Assembly (NCBI RefSeq): GCF_001037465.1
Contig: NZ_LFCV01000021.1
Location: 1-60,821, forward strand
Direction of reading: 5' to 3'
Source: Xenorhabdus khoisanae
GTDB lineage: Bacteria > Pseudomonadota > Gammaproteobacteria > Enterobacterales > Enterobacteriaceae
Length of the DNA: 60,821 nt
This document shows, piece by piece, positions 30,690 through 39,273 of this stretch. The number at the start of each line of letters is the position of its first letter. The first letter of the stretch is position 1. A program made the translations under genes and the position numbers. The notes beneath the pieces are model-generated. The model made no database searches and had not been told where the DNA came from. It saw only the letters and a list, made by a program, of their open reading frames with translations.

Positions 30690-31304
30690 TTACCATTGCC
30701 AACGTAACCAGCTAAACAGCACATTACCGTTATTGTATGTACCGGGAATATAGGTTGATTGAAAAGAGAGCCTATTATACTCAATGGAAAAAATCGGTAA
30801 TGGTATGGGCAAGGGAATATATTGATAATCATGACGTGCTGTAATACTAAATGTAAACCCTCCACCCACTCTGAAACTATCAGGGCCATTAGGGACCCAC
30901 ATTTTTTGAAACCCATAGCCAATAATAGGCTCAAGACGATTATGTGAGTCCATAAAAACCATCGCATACAAAGAGTGCCAATCGTTATCTTTATCGTAAT
31001 GAGATTTGCCGTAACCAAATCCCCAGGGCATTTCGTTGTATTTATCTGTTTTTTCCTTATCATAGGTAAAACGGTTATGCCATGTGATTACGGGTAAATA
31101 AATATCATTATCTGGTGAATCCCATGTTAATAAAATATTACGCCTGAATTTTTCCCATAATGCAGAATAAGCGTATTTATAGCCTTTTTCTGATTCTTCC
31201 CGCGGTACAATCCCATGCTCTGGAATGTTACCTGAATAGGCTATTTCTGATGAGATAAATAATGTTATTGGCAGAACATATGATGCGGCTAAATGCAACT
31301 TCAT
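30690..31304 (-). CDS. pagP: Lipid A palmitoyltransferase PagP
   Basis: 204-aa precursor. Outer-membrane beta-barrel enzyme that moves palmitate from phospholipid to lipid A, increasing resistance to cationic peptides. Signal peptide to about residue 24. Catalytic residues H76 (TWHNRF), D119 and S120 (MDSHNR) keep the E. coli spacing, and ITARHDYQYIPLP and TYIPGTYNNGN are diagnostic. The mature N terminus is longer than in E. coli. The ATG at 31304 has GGAG 6 bases upstream. A PhoP box and -10 precede it. cspE follows upstream, as in E. coli. Confidence 0.95.
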   Translation of the reverse strand: MKLHLAASYVLPITLFISSEIAYSGNIPEHGIVPREESEKGYKYAYSALWEKFRRNILLTWDSPDNDIYLPVITWHNRFTYDKEKTDKYNEMPWGFGYGKSHYDKDNDWHSLYAMVFMDSHNRLEPIIGYGFQKMWVPNGPDSFRVGGGFTFSITARHDYQYIPLPIPLPIFSIEYNRLSFQSTYIPGTYNNGNVLFSWLRWQW

Positions 31305-31399
31305 TTTAAACTCCAACCACTCTAATTTCAGTAAGCTGTATGGAATCAGTTTATCATTAGATAGAATAGTAGATTTTTAGCAATCAATATTATAATTGA

Positions 31400-31434
31400 A
31401 TAATATTTAATAAATGATAAACAAAAAGTAAACT
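31400..31434 (-). promoter_or_regulatory. PhoP box and -10 of pagP
   Basis: On the minus strand AGTTTA (31434-31429), CTTTT, TGTTTA (31423-31418) form the direct repeat bound by PhoP. Exactly 12 bases later comes TATTAT (31405-31400), the spacing usual for PhoP-activated promoters. The transcript would start near 31393. Confidence 0.8.
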
Positions 31435-31872
31435 GGTTATATGTAGTATACTTATATTGTATGCTTCAACAAACAGGTGCGAAATTAGCCATTATTTTAT
31501 AGTCATCTAAAATGGAACTTCGGGATAACTATAACTCTCTGATCTACCCTGTGGCAGACGTAAAAAACAGCATTATATATTAGATTAATTAAAGTTGTTT
31601 CTTGGGTTAAAATTTTCTTTTTGTATTTATTCATGAGGTTATGTAACTTAAAGATTATTGTGTAATTTCAAATTGGTATGGATGTTAAGCATTTTAAATA
31701 TGTGCGTTGGCTCCAGCACCTGAAAAAAATGGCTTGCGATTATATAAAGAGTATGTGATAAAACACATGGGTAAACGAAGTTCTATTTTGTTAATAAATA
31801 ACAGCAACCAATACTGGTTTGTTTATTTTTATGCCAGTCGGCTAATAAAGTGATTCAAAGGAAATTTTTGAA
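31435..31872. other. Intergenic region upstream of cspE
   Basis: About 440 bases, AT-rich, expected to hold the cspE promoter and its 5' leader. I could not assign precise boxes and saw no ORF or repeat. Confidence 0.4.
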
Positions 31873-32082
31873 ATGGCAAAAATCACTGGTACTGTGAAGT
31901 GGTTCAACGAGTCTAAAGGTTTTGGTTTTATTACTCCAGCTGATGGTAGCAAAGATGTATTTGTACATTTTTCTGCAATTATGAAAGATGGGTTTAAAAC
32001 ATTGTCTGAAGGCCAACAAGTTGAGTTTGAAATTCAGGATGGTCCTAAAGGCCCTGCTGCTGCAAACGTCTCAGCTTTATAG
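31873..32082 (+). CDS. cspE: Cold-shock-family protein CspE
   Basis: 69 aa, a single cold-shock domain with RNP1 KGFGFIT and RNP2 VFVHF. Single-stranded nucleic acid binder, acting as RNA chaperone and antiterminator. Ending PAAANVSAL and linkage to pagP favour CspE over CspC. AAAGGAAA precedes the ATG. Confidence 0.92.
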   Translation: MAKITGTVKWFNESKGFGFITPADGSKDVFVHFSAIMKDGFKTLSEGQQVEFEIQDGPKGPAAANVSAL

Positions 32083-32172
32083 TAATAAATTTATTTTGGC
32101 TGGTATTTAATTACTGGCTAAATATATTATTGTCAGTCTGGTTTTATTGTCTGATAATAAACTATTGCAAAT

Positions 32173-32210
32173 ATCACTCTATTGGGATACTAATAGAGTG
32201 ATTTTTATTT
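32173..32210 (+). terminator. cspE terminator
   Basis: ATCACTCTATT (32173-32183) with AATAGAGTGAT (32192-32202), then TTTTATTTT. It lies directly before the TPP riboswitch. Confidence 0.9.
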
Positions 32211-32286
32211 TGACTCGGGGCGTTCTTTATTGAGCTGAGAAGTACCCGTATTACCTGATCTGGATAATGCCAGCGTAGGGAAGTCA
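32211..32286 (+). promoter_or_regulatory. TPP riboswitch (thi box)
   Basis: GACTCGGGG, CTGAGA, ACCCG, ACCTGATCTGGATAATGCC and AGCGTAGGGAAGTC appear in order, the textbook thiamine pyrophosphate aptamer. P1 is closed by GACT (32212-32215) and AGTC (32282-32285). Confidence 0.95.
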
Positions 32287-32287
32287 T

Positions 32288-32339
32288 GGTATCTCCTATT
32301 TTGATATCTGCTTTTCTTTGGCTGGTGATAGGAGTCACC
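32288..32339 (+). promoter_or_regulatory. Expression platform: Shine-Dalgarno-sequestering helix of thiD
   Basis: CTCCTAT (32293-32299) is a perfect complement of ATAGGAG (32328-32334), which is the thiD ribosome site. GGT (32288-32290) and ACC (32337-32339) extend the stem. TPP binding would favour this closed form and block thiD translation (inference). Confidence 0.65.
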
Positions 32340-32342
32340 ATA

Positions 32343-33143
32343 ATGAGAATTAACTCACTGACTATCGCAGGGACAGATCCCAGCGGTGGTGCCGGCATTC
32401 AGGCCGATTTAAAAACTTTTTCCGCGCTTGGTGCTTATGGCACGACTGTGATAACTGCACTGGTTGCTCAAAATACAATGGGCGTACAATCAGTTTATGA
32501 TATCGATCCCCTCTTTGTTGCTTCCCAACTTGAATCTGTACTTTCAGATATCAGAATAGATAGCGCCAAAATTGGCATGTTATCGAATGCTGCCAATGTC
32601 GCGATAGTGGCTGAATCATTGCGCCGTTATCCTATCCCTTACATCGTATTGGATACTGTTATGCTGGCAAAAAGTGGTGATCCGCTATTATTACCGGAAG
32701 CCGTTACGACAATGGTAGAACAGTTACTGCCAATTGTTTCTTTGATTACCCCGAACTTACCTGAAGCCGCCGCCATACTGAAATGCGACCTTGCCAAGAC
32801 AGAAGCTGATATGTTGCAACAGGGGCGTGAATTGCTTTCAATAGGATGTCAGGCCGTTTTATTGAAAGGAGGCCATTTGATCAATGCGGCGGAAAGCCCC
32901 GATTGGCTGTTTACTCTTGAAGGCGAATGGCGTTTTACTTCAACCCGGGTGAATACACGGAATACTCATGGTACAGGTTGTACTTTGTCTGCCGCACTTG
33001 CTGCATTGAGACCCCGTTATCCTGATTGGCAAAGCACGTTGCCTGTTGCAAAAATGTATTTGCAAAATGCGCTTGCACAGGCTGATACCCTCGAAGTTGG
33101 TCGGGGAATAGGGCCAGTCCACCATTTTCACCAGTGGTGGTGA
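32343..33143 (+). CDS. thiD: Hydroxymethylpyrimidine (phosphate) kinase ThiD
   Basis: 266 aa, matching E. coli ThiD. It phosphorylates HMP and HMP-P for thiamine synthesis. Ribokinase-fold signatures are TIAGTDPSGGAGIQADLKTF, VMLAKSGDPLL, and NTHGTGCTLSAALAAL near the end. The ATG at 32343 is chosen over the in-frame ATG at 32286, because it has AGGAG and matches the family start. thiM, which precedes thiD in E. coli, is missing. Confidence 0.96.
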   Translation: MRINSLTIAGTDPSGGAGIQADLKTFSALGAYGTTVITALVAQNTMGVQSVYDIDPLFVASQLESVLSDIRIDSAKIGMLSNAANVAIVAESLRRYPIPYIVLDTVMLAKSGDPLLLPEAVTTMVEQLLPIVSLITPNLPEAAAILKCDLAKTEADMLQQGRELLSIGCQAVLLKGGHLINAAESPDWLFTLEGEWRFTSTRVNTRNTHGTGCTLSAALAALRPRYPDWQSTLPVAKMYLQNALAQADTLEVGRGIGPVHHFHQWW

Positions 33144-33191
33144 ATAATGTGGATGCTCGCTTGTTATTAAATGATGCACTTGTATTAAATA

Positions 33192-33213
33192 ATGGGGATA
33201 TTTGTATCCCCAT
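33192..33213. terminator. Hairpin between convergent thiD and fbaB
   Basis: ATGGGGATA (33192-33200) with TATCCCCAT (33205-33213). Perfect stem, no long T-run; probably a shared transcript end. Confidence 0.55.
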
Positions 33214-33242
33214 CTTGAGTATGAAAGATGAAAAAAGCAGGA

Positions 33243-34292
33243 TTACGCGATTGTGATCTTTTTGTCGAGATAAACATCCTGAACGGAGTGGATTAGCTCA
33301 ACGCCTTCTTTCATTGATTTCTTGAATGCTTTGCGGCCAAGGATCAACCCCATGCCCCCGGCACGTTTGTTGATGACAGCGGTGCGGACTGAATCACTCA
33401 AGTCGTTATTGCCGGAAGCGCCACCAGAATTGATTAATCCAGCGCGCCCCATGTAGCAGTTAGCAAGTTGATAGCGAACGAGATCAATCGGGTGTTCAGT
33501 GGTCAAATTGCTATAAACACGTTTATCAGTATGGCCAAACCCAATAGCAGTATAGCCACCATTGGTTTCAGCCATTTTCTGCTTAACGATATCAGCACCG
33601 ATTGTTGCTGCCAGATGATTTGCCTGGCCCGTTAAGTCGGCGCTGGTATGGTAATCAACCCCATCTTTTTTGAAAGCGGAATTACGCAGATAAGCCCATA
33701 ACACAGTAACCATGCCTAGTTCATGAGCGCGTTCGAAAGCGGCAGAAATTTCTTCGATTTGACGACGTGATTCAGGAGAGCCGTAATAGATTGTTGCACC
33801 GACCGCAACTGCCCCCATGTTAAATGCCTGTTCGACACTGGCATACAAGGTTTGGTCATATTGGGCTGGATAGGTCAACGTCTCATTATGATTTAGTTTC
33901 ACCAAGAACGGAATTTTATGGGCATAACGGCGAGAAACTGATGCCAGCACACCATAAGTTGAAGCAACACAGTTACAACCTGCTTCGATCGCCAATTCAA
34001 CGATATTTTTGGGATCAAAATAGAGAGGGTTGGTGGCAAAAGAAGCACTCGCAGAATGCTCAACGCCCTGATCTACCGGCAAAATTGAGAGATAACCAGT
34101 GCCTGCCAGACGACCGTGATTCATTAAGGTCTGCATGGAACGTAGAACAGTATTGGGTCGATTATTTTCGATCATCACTCTATCGACAAAATCTGTACCG
34201 GGGAGATAGAGATTTTCACGTGGAATGGTATTGCATTGATGTTGTAATAAACTTTCAGCGTCTTTTCCTAACAACTTAGCGATATCAGTCAT
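33243..34292 (-). CDS. fbaB: Fructose-bisphosphate aldolase class I (FbaB)
   Basis: 349 aa (E. coli 350). DhnA-type archaeal-like class I aldolase that splits fructose 1,6-bisphosphate, mainly used in gluconeogenesis. Motifs are [31 protein letters not shown] and GADIVKQK; the last holds K237/K239, one of which I infer to be the Schiff-base lysine. GAGTTAATC-type ribosome site upstream is ordinary. Confidence 0.95.
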   Translation of the reverse strand: MTDIAKLLGKDAESLLQHQCNTIPRENLYLPGTDFVDRVMIENNRPNTVLRSMQTLMNHGRLAGTGYLSILPVDQGVEHSASASFATNPLYFDPKNIVELAIEAGCNCVASTYGVLASVSRRYAHKIPFLVKLNHNETLTYPAQYDQTLYASVEQAFNMGAVAVGATIYYGSPESRRQIEEISAAFERAHELGMVTVLWAYLRNSAFKKDGVDYHTSADLTGQANHLAATIGADIVKQKMAETNGGYTAIGFGHTDKRVYSNLTTEHPIDLVRYQLANCYMGRAGLINSGGASGNNDLSDSVRTAVINKRAGGMGLILGRKAFKKSMKEGVELIHSVQDVYLDKKITIA

Positions 34293-34715
34293 GATTAACT
34301 CCAGTTTGCAAAAGGCGCTGCTGATTGTTGTTGATATTTATATTGATCACAAGGTAAGCAGAAAGGGAAACCGTAGTGGATCGCTTCAGTTAATACAAAA
34401 CTTGTTAAAATTTAATCATTCTGCATGACAGTAAAGTAAAATAATACTTATTTGGCATGATGATAAATAACCATTAGGCTATTCTGTAATTGAATAAATT
34501 GAGCGGTGTTTTCTTAAAGTTTCCTTCATTAAACTGAAGGAATCCAGATGATATTTATTGCTATATGATTTCATTGCTGATAATAAATAACGTTACCAGT
34601 TTCTGATTAATATGCATCCAATGAGAAATTGAAAAACATTAAACTAATTTATACTTTTGAATTGATATGCTTTTTATAATTGATTGAATTTATTGCTATT
34701 TTTATTTCTTTGTAT
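34293..34715. other. AT-rich region between fbaB and cyaR
   Basis: About 420 bases with the fbaB promoter region and long A/T stretches. A loose inverted repeat near 34515-34545 is visible. No gene supported. Confidence 0.4.
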
Positions 34716-34806
34716 AAAAGAAAAGGCCAGCCCAAGGGAGATTGAGCTAGCCAAGGAGGTGGTTCCTAGTCTTACAGTAAAACTTTTTTAGTTCTTAGTT
34801 TTTCAA
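34716..34806 (-). ncRNA. cyaR: CyaR small regulatory RNA
   Basis: The minus strand contains AGGAACCACCTCCTTGGC, then the loop AATCTCCCTT, inside a 9-bp stem, ending in TTTTCTTTT. These are the conserved seed and terminator features of E. coli CyaR, an Hfq-bound RNA that represses ompX, luxS, nadE and yqaE. It lies directly downstream of trhP (yegQ), as in E. coli. A TATTAT -10 precedes the 5' end. Confidence 0.9.
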
Positions 34807-34811
34807 AGCTG

Positions 34812-34854
34812 ATAATACGAGAAATAAAATGGTATTGATGTGATCTGTTTCTAA
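34812..34854 (-). promoter_or_regulatory. cyaR promoter with class II CRP site
   Basis: -10 TATTAT at 34817-34812. TTAGA-N6-TCACA (34854-34839 on the minus strand) has one perfect CRP half-site. Its centre is about 41.5 bases from a start at 34805, the class II position. E. coli cyaR is CRP-activated. Confidence 0.7.
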
Positions 34855-34890
34855 AAAAACAGAAGAATTTCTTTAAAAACTTATTTCGAA

Positions 34891-36267
34891 TTATTTCACT
34901 TGAAATTCTTGTGAATGAGGAGCTCTGGTATTACCGCTCTTTAAATGTCGGACAAGTAAAGCATAATTCAGATCAATTTCTTCAGGAATTGGGAGATAAA
35001 CGATATGCCCATCACCGGGCGCTACTTCCACTGACTGACCTTTCTTATTTGTCATGGATTCTAACGTAAAATTAATATTGCCTGATGGTGTCATGAGTTC
35101 CAGTTGATCTCCAACAAGAAACTTATTCTTCACGGCGACTTCAGCCAACCCGCTGATTCGGTTGCCAGTAAGCTCACCAACGAATTGCTGAGTGTCTGAT
35201 ACCGAATAGCCGTATTCATAAGTCTGGTAGGCATCATGGGTATGACGACGCAGGAAACCTTCTGTATAGCCACGGTGTGCCAGACCTTCCAGAGTAGTCA
35301 TGAGAGTGGGGTCGAAAGGTTTTCCGGCAACGGCATCATCAATGGCACGGCGATATACCTGAGCTGTGCGGGCACAATAATAGAAAGATTTTGTACGGCC
35401 TTCGATTTTTAATGAGTGAACACCCATGTCGGTCAATCTTTCCACATGCTCAATCGCACGTAAGTCTTTAGAGTTCATGATATAAGTGCCATGCTCATCT
35501 TCAAATGCTGACATGTATTCGCCCGGGCGCTTGGCTTCTTCGATCATGAATACTTTGTCTGTTGGAGCACCTTGGCCCAATGTGGGTTCAACATTCTTGA
35601 CAGGGATAGGCTCGTGCATATGAACGATATTACCGACAGTATCTTCTTTACCTTCCTGAACATTGTATTCCCAGCGGCAGGCGTTAGTGCACGTTCCCTG
35701 ATTGGGATCGCGTTTATTGATATAGCCTGATAACAGGCAACGGCCAGAATAGGCCATGCAGAGTGCGCCATGGACAAAAACTTCAAGTTCCATTTCTGGT
35801 ACTTGCTGACGGATTTCAGCAATTTCTTCCAGTGAAAGTTCACGGGAAAGAATGACACGCGTCAATCCCATTTGCTTCCAGAATTTGACCGTAGCCCAGT
35901 TAACCGCGTTTGCCTGAACCGAAAGATGAATATCTATTTCAGGAAATGCTTCGCGCACCATCATGATTAAACCCGGATCGGACATAATCAGCGCATCAGG
36001 TCCCATTTCCACAACAGGTTTCAAATCACGGATAAATGTTTTCAGTTTTGCATTATGTGGTGCGATATTGACGACGACATAAAAACGTTTACCTAATTCG
36101 TGGGCTTCTTTAATGCCTTGAGCCAACGTTTCATGGTTAAATTCATTATTGCGGACACGCAGGCTATAGCGGGGTTGCCCGGCATAGATAGCATCAGCCC
36201 CATAGGCAAATGCATAACGCATGTTTTTCAAAGAGCCGGCAGGAGAAAGTAATTCTGGAGTAAACAT
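34891..36267 (-). CDS. trhP: tRNA hydroxylation protein TrhP (YegQ), U32 peptidase family
   Basis: 458 aa (E. coli YegQ 453). TrhP is needed to form 5-hydroxyuridine at tRNA position 34, the prephenate-dependent route. The U32 signature runs from MELEVFVHGALCMAYSGRC. Four cysteines in CMAYSGRCLLSG...GTCTNACRW probably bind an Fe-S cluster. A C-terminal small beta domain follows. MFTPELLSPAGSLKNMRYAF is the standard N terminus. cyaR lies 37 bases or so past the stop. Confidence 0.95.
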   Translation of the reverse strand: MFTPELLSPAGSLKNMRYAFAYGADAIYAGQPRYSLRVRNNEFNHETLAQGIKEAHELGKRFYVVVNIAPHNAKLKTFIRDLKPVVEMGPDALIMSDPGLIMMVREAFPEIDIHLSVQANAVNWATVKFWKQMGLTRVILSRELSLEEIAEIRQQVPEMELEVFVHGALCMAYSGRCLLSGYINKRDPNQGTCTNACRWEYNVQEGKEDTVGNIVHMHEPIPVKNVEPTLGQGAPTDKVFMIEEAKRPGEYMSAFEDEHGTYIMNSKDLRAIEHVERLTDMGVHSLKIEGRTKSFYYCARTAQVYRRAIDDAVAGKPFDPTLMTTLEGLAHRGYTEGFLRRHTHDAYQTYEYGYSVSDTQQFVGELTGNRISGLAEVAVKNKFLVGDQLELMTPSGNINFTLESMTNKKGQSVEVAPGDGHIVYLPIPEEIDLNYALLVRHLKSGNTRAPHSQEFQVK

Positions 36268-36526
36268 ATTCTTAGCATTCTCGGTCTGAGTTCAAGTCAG
36301 CCCTTACCCTATCATCTTTATCATTACTAAGGGTAAGGTTAAAGGGTGGGGGATTTTAGCGCTTATTCCGTCATTAGCACAAATATATTATTGTCCCGGA
36401 AGGGGGGCTAGGGATGATTTCTTCTGAGACTACTTTAGTCACCAGAACAAGTTAGCCTGCATTGGTTATAAATTGAATTACCGAATATGGTTAAAGAAAA
36501 ACGCGCCACTGATACGGCGCGAGTCA

Positions 36527-36871
36527 TTAATTGTGTTTGGTCAAATCACGAATACTTTCTGTCGGCCCGGTTTTCATGACCGATTGTATACATTTCTTCA
36601 TGCTGTCTTCATTAGCATAAAGTTCACTGACACCAATAACCTGATGATTGCGAGCTTTCAGGACAAAATAAGACTTACCCGACTTATTTTTTCTCACTTC
36701 ATGGCGGGTTTTATCGGGAGAATTGACCCGTACAGAGTGAATACCTTTATTGGCGGCAGCCTTAGTGGTATACATTTCACTGCTCAAAATAATATCACCG
36801 TTTGCCGCCACCAGAGTGAAGTAAAATTGCCCGTTCTTTGCTTTCTTAAGATCATAATGTCCAGTAGCCAT
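36527..36871 (-). CDS. yegP: YegP, UPF0339 (DUF1508) protein
   Basis: 114 aa made of two tandem DUF1508 repeats (GQFYFTLVAANGDIILSSE and KSYFVLKARNHQVIGVSE), each about 48 residues. Function unknown. Position beside trhP and near baeR is as in E. coli. GGAGAA precedes the ATG. Confidence 0.93.
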   Translation of the reverse strand: MATGHYDLKKAKNGQFYFTLVAANGDIILSSEMYTTKAAANKGIHSVRVNSPDKTRHEVRKNKSGKSYFVLKARNHQVIGVSELYANEDSMKKCIQSVMKTGPTESIRDLTKHN

Positions 36872-37068
36872 AAGAAATTCTCCTGATTGGGGAATTATCA
36901 GCTTAATTTTAGCTTGAATTTTGTACGGCGAAGTGGTTTGGCAAAAAATTTATTTGTAGTGTAGTAGTAACTTGACGTTAGTTCATTAAAACGAACATAG
37001 AGCTGCTTTGATGTTGATGGAAAGAGGCTACATGAATATATTACAGTAAAATCTTATTCAGAAATAAA

Positions 37069-37195
37069 TATACCCAATGGATTTCAAGTTGCGTCGCGGC
37101 GGCAAGGGAACGAATCCCCGGGAGCATAGATAACTATGTGACTGGGGTGAGTGAGTGCAGCCAACAAAGAGGCAACTTGAAAGACGAAGGGTATA
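37069..37195 (+). repeat. ERIC element (full length)
   Basis: 127 bp, TATACCC...GGGTATA ends, centre GAATCCCCGGGAGCATAG and GTGACTGGGGTGAGTG as in the ERIC consensus. Lies upstream of the MFS gene, so the gene's promoter may be affected by it. Confidence 0.92.
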
Positions 37196-37248
37196 GACTC
37201 TATTTGAATAATAAACCCATTAATTTACCCTTGAATTAGGAACTCCCT

Positions 37249-38415
37249 ATGCCGGCAGCTATCTGGGCTTTAGCCATCGCAACATTTGGCATTGCTACAA
37301 CTGAATTTATTGTCGCTGGTTTACTTCCTGAAATTGCAACGACATTTAGTATTTCAATACCAACTGCGGGGTATATGGTAACCAGTTATGCACTTGGTGT
37401 CTTTGTTGGAGCACCGGTTCTGATTATCTTGGGAGGGCATATTGAAAGAAAAAAGATGCTTTCCATATTAATGATATTATTTATTATCGGGAATGCATTG
37501 ACTGCTTTTTCATCGACATTTTATCTGGCAATTATTGGGCGCATTGTTGCTTCCCTTACTCACGGTGCTTTCATGGGAATAGGGGCTATTATTGCCGCTG
37601 AACTGGCACCAGAAAATAGAAAAACCACAGCTATCGCATTTATGTTTAGTGGAATGACACTGGCCAATTTGGTCGGAATACCGTTTGGGACATGGATAGG
37701 AAAAGAGATTTCTTGGCGTGTCACTTTTGTAATAATTACTGTGATTGGCATCATTGCGTTGGCTGGAATTTTAAAGTTATTACCCAGATTCGCTCAGAAA
37801 ACGCCTGTCAGTATCAGAAAGGAATTGTTGGCTTTTACGAATATCCATGTCCTACTGGCGATGGGGATTACCGTTTTAGGCCCTGCTGCATTCTTTACGA
37901 CGATTACCTATATTTCCCCACTCATGGTTAATATTGCCGGTTTCTCTGAGAGTGCAATCACATGGGTCCTTCTGGTGTTGGGGTTAGGATTTTTCTTTGG
38001 CAATATCGTTGGTGGAAAGCTTGCAGATAAGGCAATGATGCCATTGCTGTATTGGACATTGGGGCTGCAATCTCTAGTGCTGTTTATTTTTTGGTTATAT
38101 GGAGCGAATCCATTCATTGCTTGTTTGAGTATATTTTTCATGGCGGCGCTTGGTTTTGCTACCGTATCGCCAATCCAGCGTCTGGTGATGGATAAAGCAC
38201 AAGAAGCGGGTGCAGCTAATTTGGTTTCCTCAGTCAATATTGGTTTTTTTAATCTGGGTAATGCAGTCGGCGCATGGCTGGGTGGTGTGATTATCGCATC
38301 TAATTATGGTTACACAGCCCTCAATTTTACAGGGGGAGTATTAGCTTCTATGGCATTGTTATTAGCTGTAATTTCAGGCTTTCTTGCTTATAAGAAAAAT
38401 CGTGTGACTTGTTGA
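37249..38415 (+). CDS. MFS exporter of the DHA1 (AraJ/NepI/YdhP-like) group
   Basis: 388 aa, 12 predicted helices. The N-terminal pattern ATFGIATTEFIVAGLLPEIA and motif A-like GGHIERKKML are typical of DHA1 drug or sugar efflux pumps. PFGTWIGKEISWR is motif C-adjacent. Substrate unknown. It occupies the place between yegP and baeR; mdtD of E. coli (a different MFS) is absent from the mdt operon. AGGAA precedes the ATG. The stop lies inside a tandem repeat. Confidence 0.85.
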   Translation: MPAAIWALAIATFGIATTEFIVAGLLPEIATTFSISIPTAGYMVTSYALGVFVGAPVLIILGGHIERKKMLSILMILFIIGNALTAFSSTFYLAIIGRIVASLTHGAFMGIGAIIAAELAPENRKTTAIAFMFSGMTLANLVGIPFGTWIGKEISWRVTFVIITVIGIIALAGILKLLPRFAQKTPVSIRKELLAFTNIHVLLAMGITVLGPAAFFTTITYISPLMVNIAGFSESAITWVLLVLGLGFFFGNIVGGKLADKAMMPLLYWTLGLQSLVLFIFWLYGANPFIACLSIFFMAALGFATVSPIQRLVMDKAQEAGAANLVSSVNIGFFNLGNAVGAWLGGVIIASNYGYTALNFTGGVLASMALLLAVISGFLAYKKNRVTC

Positions 38416-38481
38416 AACAAAACCGACTTGTTGAAACAAAACCGACTTGTTGAAAAAAACCCGAATTGTTGAGGCAAAACC
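38406..38481. repeat. Four tandem 19-bp units at the MFS stop codon
   Basis: GACTTGTTGAAACAAAACC at 38406, an identical copy at 38425, and diverged copies at 38444 and 38463. The stop codon TGA is in the first unit. Between convergent MFS and baeR. Confidence 0.9.
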
Positions 38482-38498
38482 GATTGCCGTGAATATTG

Positions 38499-39206
38499 TC
38501 ACATCAAACGACAGATCTCGGCTTCCCAACGATAGCCCAGGCCATAAATTGAACGAATAAAAGATTTATCTTCATCCAATTGTTCTAGCTTTCTACGCAA
38601 GTTTTTAATATGGCTATCAATGGTACGATCATTCACGATGCGATGATCATCATAAAGATTATTCAATAGCTGATCACGGGAAAAAACACGCCCCGGTTGG
38701 CTGGACATAATCTTAAGCAAACGAAATTCAACGGGTGTCAGTTCAAGCACCCGTTCAAGATAACGTGCCTGAAAGTGATTTTCATCTATCGTCAGCGCAC
38801 CTTGTTCGCTGACGATATCTTGCGGGCGATAACAACGGCGCAGGATTGTTTTTACTCTGGCTACCATTTCCCGTGGGCTATACGGTTTGCAGATATAATC
38901 ATCAGCCCCAATTTCCAATCCGAGAAGCCGATCAATCTCTTCCGTTTTTGCCGTCATTATTACAATCGGGATATCAGAAAACTTACGAATTTCCCGACAG
39001 ACCGATAACCCATCAAGACCGGGTAGCATCAGATCAAGCAAGATAATATGGGGTTGATATCTTTGAACATGATCAATGACTTCATCACCGCGTTTCAGCC
39101 ATTCAGTTTGATAATCTGCCGATTGCAAATAATCAACCAGCAGCCGTCCCAACTTCGGTTCATCTTCAACGATGAGAACGGTATATTGTGTAGAATGTAT
39201 ACTCAT
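38499..39206 (-). CDS. baeR: Response regulator BaeR
   Basis: 235 aa OmpR-type. Phosphoacceptor D58 (LLDLMLPG), conserved block [27 protein letters not shown], and winged helix ending [12 protein letters not shown]. Activates mdtABC, acrD and spy homologues under envelope stress in E. coli; a BaeR site precedes mdtA here. It is separated from baeS by 44 bases of tandem repeat rather than overlapping it. Confidence 0.96.
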   Translation of the reverse strand: MSIHSTQYTVLIVEDEPKLGRLLVDYLQSADYQTEWLKRGDEVIDHVQRYQPHIILLDLMLPGLDGLSVCREIRKFSDIPIVIMTAKTEEIDRLLGLEIGADDYICKPYSPREMVARVKTILRRCYRPQDIVSEQGALTIDENHFQARYLERVLELTPVEFRLLKIMSSQPGRVFSRDQLLNNLYDDHRIVNDRTIDSHIKNLRRKLEQLDEDKSFIRSIYGLGYRWEAEICRLM

Positions 39207-39209
39207 TGC

Positions 39210-39273
39210 GTTTCAAGTTCAGAGTGTTTCATGTTCAAAGTGTTTCAGGTTCAGAGTGTTTCAGGTTCAGAGA
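39210..39273. repeat. Four tandem 16-bp units at the baeS/baeR junction
   Basis: GTTTCAAGTTCAGAGT, GTTTCATGTTCAAAGT, GTTTCAGGTTCAGAGT, GTTTCAGGTTCAGAGA from 39210. The baeS stop lies in the third unit. The array separates two genes that normally overlap. Confidence 0.9.

Noticed and set aside
36473-36886. 137-aa plus-strand ORF over yegP
   Set aside because: Antisense shadow of the clearly conserved yegP gene.
38406-38481. Possible CRISPR-like array
   Set aside because: Units are contiguous with no spacers; simple tandem duplication.
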